64,000 nucleotides of DNA, taken from Siderastrea siderea (lineage: Eukaryota > Cnidaria > Anthozoa > Scleractinia > Rhizangiidae). The translations under genes and the position numbers were made by a program. Shown here one piece after another: positions 37,125-48,500 of this stretch. The notes beneath the pieces were generated by a model. It was not told where the DNA came from and ran no database searches. It was given only the letters and a program-made list of their open reading frames with translations. Numbering within the stretch: position 1 is the stretch's first letter; each line of letters opens with the position of its first letter. Location of the stretch: positions 7,500,595-7,564,594 of the forward strand of contig OZ034978.1 of NCBI GenBank assembly GCA_964030785.1, written 5' to 3'.

Positions 37125-40100
37125 ATGGTGAGTTTTGGATTCAGATAACGGTCAGAATATCGCTTATCCTTTCCATTTTTCTTCCATGCGTGCCATTACT
37201 CCTCCAGCTGTGTACCACTGTAGTGTAATATGCTCGTTGAAGCATATTTTTAGCTTACACCATCAGCAACATGGCTGCGGGCTTGTGTCAAATGCGGCTT
37301 TCGCTTGTGTAGAGCTTCATGTCTGTTAATCTTTGGTATACAACAAACCCTAGTGTAATCCATTAACAAAAGACAATGGAACAAAGCTTTTTCCATGTGC
37401 CGGGGAAGCATGAATAATACGACATGTTGGTATCAGTGTTTTTAATGTAAATATAGAGGAGGAGATAATACCTCAGGGCTACCCTGGGGATAAAAATAAT
37501 GGGGGCAAGGAAGAGGAGAAAGGTGCAGATTGAGAAGCAGGAAAACAAATTGAACTTCTGTTAGTAAATTGAAGTTTGATGGTTATAACTTTTTTAACCC
37601 TTGTCTGCCCAGCAAAGGTTTATTAAATTTGTTAACCCAGGAAGTTGTGGGTGGGGGGGGGGGGGGTATGGTTTGGGAAGCATTTATGAAGAAGAAGGCA
37701 AGCCAAAAGCAAGATTTCTAAGGTGTTGAGAAGCAGGAGAAATAGGGGGAAATTTCAGATTATTATATTGAACAAAATGCAAAAGCCACCAAGGAAATGT
37801 TGTTAACCTCGGAGTAACTGGTATGGGAAGTGGGAATTTGAGATCCCCGTCCACCCCACTACCCCCCTCTCCTCCTACTACCTTTCTCTCCTACTACCCC
37901 CTTCCCATTTCCGAATGGAAACAAACAGTAAAGTCACTGAGTTTACACTGAAGTCTTATTCTTCTTCTGACAGTTTCACTGATCAATTCAAATGTCACCG
38001 AAAAGTTCACTTATCTTCCTTCCCTTAGCATTTTTCCTACTCATTTGATGGGAAGAAGAAAAGTTCTGTTGGAATGTGGGAAGGAAATGTGGGGCGATTC
38101 ACGAAATAGGTGGTGCTGGGCAGACCTATATCCATTGGTCTTTTCTCCAACAGTGAAACAAAAACAACAAAGCAAATGTTCAAACTATTTCTTTTTCAGA
38201 GGATCAGTTCTGTTGAAATGTGGGAAGGGAATGTAGGGCAACATATGAGAGCAATAGGTTGGGCAGAACTATCTCCATCAATCTGTTCCCGAACTGTAAA
38301 AATACGACAGTGAACTATTTCTTTTACAGCTTGTTCTTGTGCTTGGAGACCTCCACATTCCACATCGGCAACATAGCTTGCCCGCAAAATTCAAGAAATT
38401 ACTGGTAAGTTGATTTGTTTTGTTATTTATTTATTTATTTATTATTTTGAACCCAAAGATTACATCCGGAAACTTTTTGGAAGTCAATGATTTATTAATA
38501 TCAAATTTTGTTCTAAATAAAACACCAATTCTACTGGCTGGAATAGTCATTTTTAAAATGATAGTAATAGTATGGTGATTGCCTTAATGAGTAACTGATT
38601 AAAAAAGAAAGATTATTTTGGTGTTTGTGAAGTCACTGAATATCACTTGCTTTGGGAAAGTGGGAAATGGGCTTGTATGTACAAACTTCAAGAGTTGCTT
38701 GACCTAAGGGTAAGCTGGAATTCAAGGTTTTGTTAAGCCCTGATATCACAATAAAATGCACCTAGGGTAAGCCTTATGAATTGTTGTCCTTGGCAAATCT
38801 TTTGTTGTTGTTATCCCTCAGGTACCAGGCAAAATACAGCACATTTTATGCACTGGTAATCTTTGTACAAAGGACTCCTACGATTACCTCAAGACACTTG
38901 CCAGTGATGTGCATGTTGTTAGAGGGGATTTTGATGAGGTAAGACTCTTTAGCCCAATATCAACGTTCAAATTCTTATCACTTTGTCATCTCCAAAGCAT
39001 ACATTTCTTATAATATGAATAGTTTGGAGATGAAATTGTTGAAACATCAAAATGATCATTTCCTAAATTCTCATAATGTCCATGCTTGGTAGTGTATTGA
39101 TGTTGCAAAGAGAAGTAAGATTTAATCACTCATATTTTTTCCAGCAGAATTTAACATATCCTGAACAGAAGGTGGTAAATGTTGGTCAGTTTAGGATAGG
39201 AGTTTGTCACGGTCATCAGGTTGTTCCATGGGGAGACCCTGAGGCACTTGCTATGGTAAGTGATGTTTGTGGTATAATTTAAAATGTTAAATACTTGAGT
39301 TGAAATCAGCTACACTTTATGTACATGTATGGATCGAAGTAGACAAGAAAATCAGTAACAAATTTATCGTGTTCATTCTTGTTTCTGTCAATCTATTAAA
39401 GTCATGCATGTATTGACCAGTGTTTCAAAGATCTTAATTGATTCTCTAAACTTACATGTCAGGTTGAATGAAGAATTACACCTTACATTACATGGAGTCT
39501 TGATGTGCAATGTAAACTGGAGGAATTTCCATGAAGATTTAGAATCTTGCAACAAACATTCAATTCTTCTCAAGTTTCCTACTCATTCCTACTGATGCTT
39601 AAATTAAGAGACTTTATTCAATCATTAAAATACTGGTCATGACTGTAAAGAGGCTTTGTCATGGGTATTTTGCTGCTGCTGTAATTTAGCTTAATTAATA
39701 ATTAGTATTATCTTTAATCACTACTTTTTTAGTATATTCCTTTTATTCATGTTAAGCATCACCGTATTATTATTTAGTTCTATGCACATTTTTCTTCAAA
39801 ATATAATGTAGTGTTTTTATTTATAATTTTATATTGTGTTAATGTGCATTTAAACATATTTACATGTAAAATGCACAATATAAATATAAATATTATTATT
39901 ATTATTGGTATTATTATAGCTGGCCAGCTCTGTCTCAGTTAGTCTTAAGGACGGTGCCTCCATGTGGAACCCATTGCTTTGCTCAGTAACTGTCATTGCT
40001 AACAATTAAGGATTTCATCTGCAGACCCAAAACCTAGAACCATACATATCAGGGAGAAAGAATGTGGCCACTTTAAGGATGGTGCCTCCTAATACAGATG

Positions 40101-42226
40101 TATTTTTGCAAAGGCTATGACTTTGGGGAAAAAGTAGATCTTAGCAAGACCTAGCGGAATCCAAAAAGAAAAATGTGGGTAGCCACACATTTTTCAGAGA
40201 TAATTAAGCAACCATAAACCTAAAAAAGCGTTAAAATACAAGGAATGTATGGCAATTTCTTTCAAAATTAAAGCTCAATTATCTCTGAAAAATGCGTGGT
40301 TACCCCCTGTTTTCTTTAAGGATTCTGATAGCCCTCGCTAAGATCTGCTATTTTCACAGTCATAAACTGCCAAAAACATTGTTGTATTAAAGTGGTAATA
40401 CGATCAAAAAATCACTTTTATTTTTTCTTCGAATTTCGAAACTTTGTTTACTAAACACTCCCCAAGCGAAATTTTAAGCCTTAATTTCGACAAGAAGACT
40501 GTTTATTTAAACTGCAATTTTCCGATTCAATAGTCCACCATTATTACACCAGAAAGGACAGAATGACATCATTCACACACGAGTTTTAGAATGCAGTGTG
40601 TGTGAAAGTGCCTTATTTAGTATGCAGCACGGGAGTTTTGAGCTTTCACACTCTCAAACTTGTGTTTTGCATAATTTGTAAGCCGCATTCACACACTACA
40701 TTCTACAGCTCTTGAGTGTATGACGTCATTGTATCCTTTCTGGTGTAATAATGGCGGACCATTAAAATGGAAAAGTGCAGTTTAAATTAACGGCCTTCTT
40801 CTCAAAATTAAGGCTTATAATTTCGCTTGGGGAGTGTTTAACAAACATAGTTTCGAAATCCGAAAAAAAATTAAAGTGATTTTTTGATCATAGTACCACT
40901 TTAAGGGGCAAATTCCTTAAGAAACCCGAATATCCCGAGATGCACAGTACACATACACAGTAACAAAAGGAGGTACCGTCCTTAATTACAGTTACAAAAT
41001 GTTGCCACATTATTTTACGTTTTATTGATTCTGAGTTAAAGGCAGCACTTAATTGTTAATCAACTCTTTCTTGCCTCTAGCTTCAACGCCAGCTAGATGT
41101 TGACATTTTAATTTATGGCCACACCCACAAGTTTGCAGCATATGAACACGAGGGGCGGTTTTATATCAACCCTGGATCAGCCACAGGGGCCTATAATCCA
41201 CTGCAAAGGTAAACATGTGATCACTTATTGTCACTGTGATCTTCACAAGGTAGCGACACACCCTAGAAGCAACAGTTAACCCTTTAAGCCCCAATAGTGA
41301 CCAGCATCTGATTTCTCCTTAGAATATTCCTACTTGATCAAATATACAGGTCACGAGAATAAAGGAAATGATCACCAAACATGAAATGTCTTGATGTATG
41401 TGCAAATTCTCTTAACTAGTACCACAAGAAATGTATGGAGAATGTTAAGGAGAATATGCATATTAATATTGGGGCTTAAAGGGTTAAAGTTGGGATTGGC
41501 TACAGTGCTGTGTGGTGTCCTTCTGCCACTCGAATAAAGTGTTTGATTAGACTAAGTTTTCAACAACTTTTTGACATCTTTTTCACAACTTTTTGTCAGC
41601 TTCCATTTCAACTATCCAATCAAATCTAGGGATAAAGAGAGGAGTAACTCCTCCTCTCACAGCTGTTTCAGTTCATGTACATTTTTCTTTCTTTTTTCAT
41701 ATTCTATTGTACACAACAAAGTGGTTTTAAAATCTTAAACTAGGAAACTATTAAACCTTTAAGCTTCAATACCAATATGCATATTCTCCTTAGTGTTCTC
41801 CATACATTTCTTATGGTACTAGTTGGGAGAATTTGTACAAACATCAAGACATTTCATGTTTGGTGATCATTTCCTTCCTTGTGACCTGTATCTTTGATCA
41901 AGTAGGGACACTGAAAGGAGAAATAAGATGCTTGTCACTATTGGGGCTTAAGGGTTAATCAAAACACTTGTAATGTGCTGATCAATATGTCTTAGGAAAA
42001 AAAAATCAAGATTTCAGTGGTCCAACCAAGATTTCCTGCTAACCAAGAAAAATTAGTTCTAGCTTACTGCTCTGATCACTTGTAAAATGCTTTTATTTGT
42101 TGCAGTGATATTGTACCTTCGTTTGTACTGATGGACATCCAAGCTGGTACAATCGTGACATACGTGTATCAGCTGATTAAGGATGATGTGAAAGTGGAGA
42201 GAATTGAGTACAAGAAACCTGTATAA
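37125..42226 (+). CDS. VPS29: Retromer subunit VPS29, complete, 183 aa
   Basis: Exons: 37125-37127, 38330-38404, 38822-38938, 39148-39255, 41081-41208, 42106-42226. All junctions are GT-AG and join in frame to 183 aa (182 in the common human isoform). The fold is a metallophosphoesterase-like scaffold: GDLH near residue 7, GN in LCTGNLC, RGDFDE, GHQ and GHTHKF. In retromer, VPS29 binds VPS35 and helps recycle cargo from endosomes; most metal-site motifs are kept although the protein acts as a scaffold. Exon 1 contributes the ATG alone, as in animal homologues where this junction is a site of alternative splicing. Exon 4 has a CAGCAG tandem acceptor, so an isoform with one extra Gln is possible. 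The conserved C-terminus VERIEYKKP is followed by one extra Val. An AATAAA near 43,182 is a candidate poly(A) signal. Confidence 0.97.
38062..38329 (+). repeat. Tandem duplication of the VPS29 intron 1 3' end
   Basis: Two imperfect units each begin GTTCTGTTG and AATGTGGGAAGG and end in a polypyrimidine tract plus AG (ACTATTTCTTTTTCAG ending 38,199; ACTATTTCTTTTACAG ending 38,329). The second AG is the true acceptor. The first is a decoy that would splice in a short tail ending in a stop. Confidence 0.75.
39949..40981. mobile_element. TTAA-flanked TIR element in VPS29 intron 4
   Basis: The ends are GGACGGTGCCTCC and GGAGGTACCGTCC with TTAA on both sides (39,945-39,948 and 40,982-40,985). That fits a piggyBac- or Kolobok-like target. 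A second left-type end lies inside (GGATGGTGCCTCC at 40,077), and a foldback element is nested at 40,391-40,900. No transposase remains. Related single ends occur at 44,525-44,541 and 56,944-57,020, each with TTAA. Confidence 0.85.
40391..40900. mobile_element. Nested foldback element, 510 bp, TTAA-flanked
   Basis: The left end AGTGGTAATACGATCAAAAA and the right end are reverse complements over about 30 bp, and much of the interior also pairs (GAAATTTTAAGCC against GGCTTATAATTTC; CACCATTATTACACCAGAAA against its complement). TTAA flanks both ends (40,387-40,390 and 40,901-40,904). It lies wholly inside the larger TTAA element. Confidence 0.85.
41280..41483. mobile_element. Short TTAA-flanked element, about 204 bp
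   Basis: The ends CCCTTTAAGCCCCAATA and AATATTGGGGCTTAAAGGG are inverted repeats with TTAA on both sides. The interior shares TGATCACCAAACATGAAATG with the copy at 41,755 (opposite orientation). Confidence 0.8.
41755..41954. mobile_element. Short TTAA-flanked element, second copy, inverted
   Basis: This is the same family as 41,280-41,483 in the opposite orientation, also between TTAA sites. The ends are ACCTTTAAGCTTCAATA and TATTGGGGCTTAAGGG. Two copies in one intron in inverted order could pair in the pre-mRNA. Confidence 0.8.
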
Positions 42227-45200
42227 ATAATATCATTAAGTTTTTAAGTCGCCTTTATTCTACGCTGTTACATGCCAGTAGTTTTTTTTTTTAATGTTCC
42301 AAAGAAAAGCTATGTGGAAATATCACACCTTGCTTTGATGAATGTAAAAAGAGATATGGGGTAGAAAAATACTGCAACTGATAGCTATTGATGTGTACTG
42401 ATAAACTGATCTGCTGAATTGAATGAAATTTTAACCTTTGGTTGGGGCAATGTCAATTTTCAAAATTTTGTGAGGATTATGCTTGATGTTGCGCAACTAA
42501 TACAAGTTTACCAAAATAAGGAGTAAATGATGCAACTTTTATATGAAACAAGCAGTGGTATCAGTAGTCGATTATCAACCCTCCAAGTAGGGACCATTTT
42601 AGGCACCATGTCCAAGAAATTTTGGCACAGGAAACCTGATTTCAAAAAGAGTTCCAAGATTGGCAACTAAACCTTAGAAGAATCAGCCATCAAGTGAACA
42701 CTAAAGAAAAAACTAACTTGGAAGGATAACTAAAGATTTCTTCATTGTTTTACTTTCATACAATTCGGGTGTGCCTATCTATTGCACAGTTTTCATAGTC
42801 ATCTAAATTTTCCCTTATACCCAGGGTAACAGCTGGAACTACTTGCTTAAAAGCCATATGCTAATCAGCGGACTTGGGGTTAACATACATGTAGGTGTAA
42901 GTTTTACTTCAATTACACCAGGTTGTACAAATCTGTACGTCACTCTAGTCAGGCGTGAAATCCATGCCTAACAGGTATGGGCGTAAAGTGGTTGTAACTC
43001 CACAGGAACATGTTTGTTAAATGCTCATTAAATGGAAGTCAGTCACACAGGTGAATTCGTTGTTTGAAAATTTGCTTTTCTCATTTTCTTTGTATCTACA
43101 ACTTATATTAATTTGCATGTGAAAGTCAGTTGTAATTGAGTCTTCCTAAAGACCAGCCTGTGCAAACCACTGAGTTGTGCCAATAAAGTGATGTTGCATC
43201 TTGAAAATGGGAAGTACCGTAGGGAAGGACTGTAGTCTTGATGTATGCTTTATGTCACCTTTGAAATTTTTCGACACAAACCAAGCAATGAAATCTTTTA
43301 TTTTTTTCCTTAAAATTCTACAAAGGAAAGCCATTAGCTGTGCAAACTAAATTATGTAATTATATTAACATTTTTTCACTACTCTGGGAACTTCTCTCCA
43401 TCATTTCTGACAGTTAAATCAAATAATCAGCGTGCTAGCTAATAATCTCTTAAGCCACTTGCTCTTTGCAGTTAAAGATTTGAAAATTCAAGTTAAGTTC
43501 TAACAAGAGTGAGTATCAGGGACCGCTTGCATAAAACACAAGACAAAAGATACGTGGAAGTTTTCTGCAACTGGGCCTTGCTAACCAGAGTATTTTTGTG
43601 TGCGCCTTTATGGAGCACTTGGTCAAAGGCAGATTTGAAAGACAGACAAAAACAAAACAAAAAGCACCGGAAAGACTGTAGAACGCAAGGAATGTGTCAA
43701 AATCCCCATTCATCTCATGGTTGCTTTATACAGTTCTGCCCAGACTGAGGGCCTAGTAGGGGTTATGAGGATACAGGATATGTGCGGAAAAATTATAGAG
43801 ATACAGGATACCGACAGAAAAATTAATAGGGGTATAGAGTATTTGAAAAACAAATGTGGGGATATTCAATGCGAAGTTTAACGATACGAGACTGCACAAT
43901 TAAGGGGATATGGATATTTCAAGAAAAAGTAAAAGGAATGCGGGATACCCAGACCCTACCCCACCCCCCCCAATGGGGCCTCCAGACTAGGGAGGTACAT
44001 GACTACACCTGTATTCCCTTCTTTAAACTTATCATGACAAGATCCAACACAACAAAATGCTTTACATATTGTGTTCTGTCTTCAGAGCATAAATTATTGC
44101 AGCCAAGTAGTAAAGCTTGTGGAAAAAAGCCTATAATGCTAATACAGTGTATGATGCAACTTAGAGAAACAAGTTCTGATAAATACATCCTTGGTTTGAT
44201 ATAAATAGCTGTTTTACAAATCAAGGCTTCTAAGTTTAAAGGTACCTATTATAGTCAAATAACAGTGTAACAATTTGTAATATCACTTTTCAGTGGAACC
44301 CCAATTTGATGAAGTGCCAAGGGACTGTGAAAATGTATTCGTTATAACGCGTTTTAACAAATTTATAGGAAAACGACCAAAATCCTCGTTATGTCGGGTT
44401 TAGTTGATAATTATCTCTGAAAAATGCGTGGTTAGCCACATTTTTCTTTTTGGATTCCAATAACCCTTGCTAAGGTCTACTTTTTCCCCATGGTCATAAC
44501 CTTTGCAAAAATACATCTGTATTAGGAGGCACCGTCCTTAAAGTAAACAAAAGCTCTGAAAAAAATCAGCCTTTTTGCTGGGTAGAGTATTTTCAATAAT
44601 TATTGAGTGTCGCAAAAACAAGTGGGAACACAAACAAGCAAACGTCAACTGGTTTTGGTTTTACTTTTAACAGTTCAACTAATCAAAGAGCATAATTAAG
44701 CAACAACCAAACAAACGTAAATAAAGATTATTACCTTTGACACTCAATTGAAAACCATTGCACAATATAATGCTTAAAAACAAGAGCAACCACTTTCAAC
44801 CCATTATAAACTGGGCAATAACTACAGATGTCAGTCAAATTAATGACAACAGGGTTACTATGTACAACCTTCCCATATTATTAGCTCTTATCCGACATGA
44901 TCAAAACGAAAACAACAGTAATACTACAACCCTTCTACGTACCCAACAAAAACCCTCTCATCCAGCCTTGGAATTGAATTGAATTAGAAAGATAAGTGAT
45001 AAGCACACAGCTAACATTGAAGACAAACTGAAAGGTGGAATTCAATTGAATTATTACATAACTTGTTTATAGTTTTTTCTTCTATTCTTTCCTCTACTAT
45101 TACATAAACCCCTACCCAACCAGGCTTGTTTTATTATAATATTATTTTACGGTAACATTGACTGTACATGAACTGTACAGTCGCAGCTTTTTGGTTTTTA

Positions 45201-45583
45201 CGTTGCAGTGCACACACAAGGCAAGTTGTCATGGACTCATGGCCTGGGAAAATCCCAGGTGTTTGCATAGAGTGACACATGTTGCAGTGTCGTTTACCCT
45301 GTTCAGTTTTCACAAGGGACACATTGCAGGAAATAACCTGACACTTGTCTAAATGAGTCTTTCCAACACAAGTGGATTTGTTCCTTGCTTCATCGAATAA
45401 ATTGTATCGAATAGATAGAGATTGAGCGTGTCTGATATCTAAACACATCCTAGAGTCTGAATTCTTTTGTCTTTGTCTTATGACTTATTAATCAGTGATC
45501 TTGAGAAAAGTCCAGATGACATTTTGCGATGTGTGCACTGAGTTTTACTTTTCTGACAGTCAACAGAAATCCCTCTATTGTGG
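42227..45583. other. Intergenic: VPS29 3' UTR, repeats, DERL2 3' UTR
   Basis: VPS29 and DERL2 converge here. The region holds a GGATA-rich degenerate repeat with TACCCAGACCC (43,745-43,985), a lone CAGTGGAACCCC-type end (44,294), a TTAA-element end (44,455-44,541) and AT-rich DNA. The ORFs of 60-116 codons look accidental. No further gene is supported. Confidence 0.6.
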
Positions 45584-48500
45584 TCAGTCCTCATGTTCAT
45601 GTTCAGCGCCCACTCTCTGCCCCTCACCCCAGTTGAACCCTCCAGGTCGGTCCTCTTCTGGGAGGGGTTGGTAGTTAGGGTCCTCTGGAGGTGCGTCAAA
45701 GATGGCTTTTCTATGAGCATAAGTTACGATTGCAGAATCAATCAATCAATCAATGAATCAGAATCAATCAAGTAAAATTACATTGGATTAAACTGAATTC
45801 ATTTCTTTCTTATTTAATTTGTTTTATTGTACACCCATGACATAACAAGCTCCAGGAGAAAGCATCCCCCAACCACACTCTTTTTTCTTCAATTTGCCTG
45901 TACACTGTAATTTACTTTCTTTATTCTCCTACAATACATCCATGTCATAAGCCCTGAAAGAAAGTATCCCCCAGCTAGTACAGTCTCAAAGTTCCCAATG
46001 TGATGGGCCAAAAAAGGCAATTTCTAGAACAACTACAGTAAACCAGCTCAAAACCATACCCATTGGGACAAGACAAAGATTGCACTGACATTAACACTAC
46101 AGCTTGGAATAAAAGCTTACAGAATTCCAGGAGTCTTGAGTATCCTGAAGCCACCAGGCTGCTCAGGGAACACATCTTCCAAGAAATAATAAACATGACC
46201 CACCGCAATACCTGAAAGACAAGTGAAGTGAAAAGAAGATTTCTATAATGTATGGTTCCAGAAAATATCCATACCCCATTGTGGATGGCTTTTGGTTTGA
46301 ACCCCCCCACCTCACCAGAAATTCCAGTTTCGCTTATTTCAATAACAATCCATTTTTAATAGCCATCCACTTTTATGCTTTTTGACTGGCCATGATTAAG
46401 AAATCAGAATGTAAACATGGTGGTCCAACTGTTGAATGTGTAGAAAACGTCCCAAACCAAATGTGATTATTCATTTTAAAGCAACTGAGAAGTATACATG
46501 TTCCTGAGGTTCTTTAAGCTCAAAGATTGAAGAAGAAACTCTCACGAATTTCCTGCTCTTAACTGTTAATGGCATTCAATAAAAATGTAAAATTAATGAA
46601 AATAGTTAGATCTGAAAATTGAGTAGTTGCAGTCAGGAGTTGACATAGTGGTGAAAGGGTTTGACACTGACTTGATTTTTTAACCTTGCTAAAAGACGTT
46701 TCGGGTGGCATGTCATGTCCAGGAAAACAATCATCAGATGGACTTAAGCGATGTAAGAGTTGTTGGACACGAAGCGAATTTTCAAGAGCGACTTTTCCTA
46801 GATGCCTGGTTGTCAACTAAAGATCAGAATGCAGGGAACGACCACATCGCCATTCCACAGGTCTACAAATCTCTGGCTCGTGCTTAAGTCCTGCGATATG
46901 TTTGAAACATTACGTGCAACTTGTTAACAACTTTTTTAGCACGCACATGCACATGCCATAATTTTAAATCATGCATAATAACAATCTCTTTTCAAACTGA
47001 TGAAGGCTTAAGCATTAGCCGAAACGTCTTTTAGCAAGTTTAAAAAATCAAGTCAGTATCAAACCCTTTCACCACTATAGTTAGATCTGGTTGATGGGTT
47101 ATGTCCTCTAAACTCTCTTCTTACCTTTATTCTAGTACAAGTGACCTAAAGAAAATCAGTAACTGTGTGGTATCTACAATTTTGGATGCATTGCATTGGA
47201 ACACTTCTCTACATGTCACAATTCACTTGTTGAATTGCATAGCTCTCCCAATTCCCTAACTGCTGAGTGAACCAATTTTGGTTGTTGCAAGTCATTATTG
47301 TCAATATTGGAGAGCCAGACAGGAAAAGTGTTCCAACTATGTCAGCAATAATATTGTAGGTTTAAAAAGCAAAATATTACCTATGAGATCAACCATGACT
47401 GAATTTCCAAGCATGAGTGAGAAACCAAACAGCACCCAGGGCAAGAAAGGTGCCTTGAAAGTCAAGAGACCAAAGAAGTTCATCCGAATGTAAGGATTTC
47501 TTCGGCTCCAGATGTACACCAGCATAATAGTAAATGCTTGGCCAAGAAAAACTAAATTGACAAACAGGGCAATGATCTGAGCACGACGTCAAGAAAAATT
47601 TGAATCACATACACTGGTGGGTGGCACAATCTGGCAAAACAACCCACTGAACACTTGGCCCAAAACCCAGTGCTCTGTGAATTTTTGGGTGAGGGTGTGG
47701 CACCCCAGGGGGTTTTTGGGTAAGAAATTGTGGCAAGGTTTATTTCCACCTAATTTGTAGGAATGACTACTTGATCTGGGAAAGTTAATTGCGATAGTAT
47801 GATAAATAAAGAAACAAACACAACCATTCAAACAATACTTAGTCATTCTGCATTATTGTTACTTAATCCCTTCTGGGTACTTGTAAGGCTTCAAAATTCA
47901 GTATGCGATTTTTGGTGGGGTTCATTTTAGTCCATGGGATTTTTTGGGGTTTCACTTCAAGTCCGAGGGATGTTTTTGGGTTTTAATATTTATGTCCCCA
48001 TTCACACCTCCCTGTCACTTGAAATCCACAGTCCCCCCCCCCCCCCCCCCGGGGTCCGGCCCTAACATCCTGAGAACCTTACCCTCTACTAAACCATGTT
48101 GATATGCATTTGCAACCCTATTCTACACAAGTAGTAGAAGACACCAAAAAATCCCTACCTTAGCTCAGACTTGCCAAAAGAGACAATTTACCACTTCTAA
48201 ACTAAATTCAATTTCCTTGACATGCCACTGGACAGGGTACGGTTTTTGGCCTCTCTGTCCTAAACAGGTATATAATCTTATGCCAGTCTGTCCTAAACAG
48301 GGTGTGAACTTGTCATAAACAGGGTATCGTCAGTACGATTGTTGTTGTTAAAATTAATATGGCTTATATAGCAAATCCTTGCTGGTCTTTGAAGCACTTT
48401 AAAATTATGTAAAACAGGAGAGCATGTATTTGTCATTTGTCCTAAACAGGGACCTAAAATGAAGGGTGTTGTCCTACCCAAGATAGGTATTTTAGGCCTT

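Noticed and set aside
43509..44204. ORFs of 79 and 116 codons between VPS29 and DERL2
   Set aside because: No motifs, overlap with GGATA-type repeats, and no splice or promoter context.
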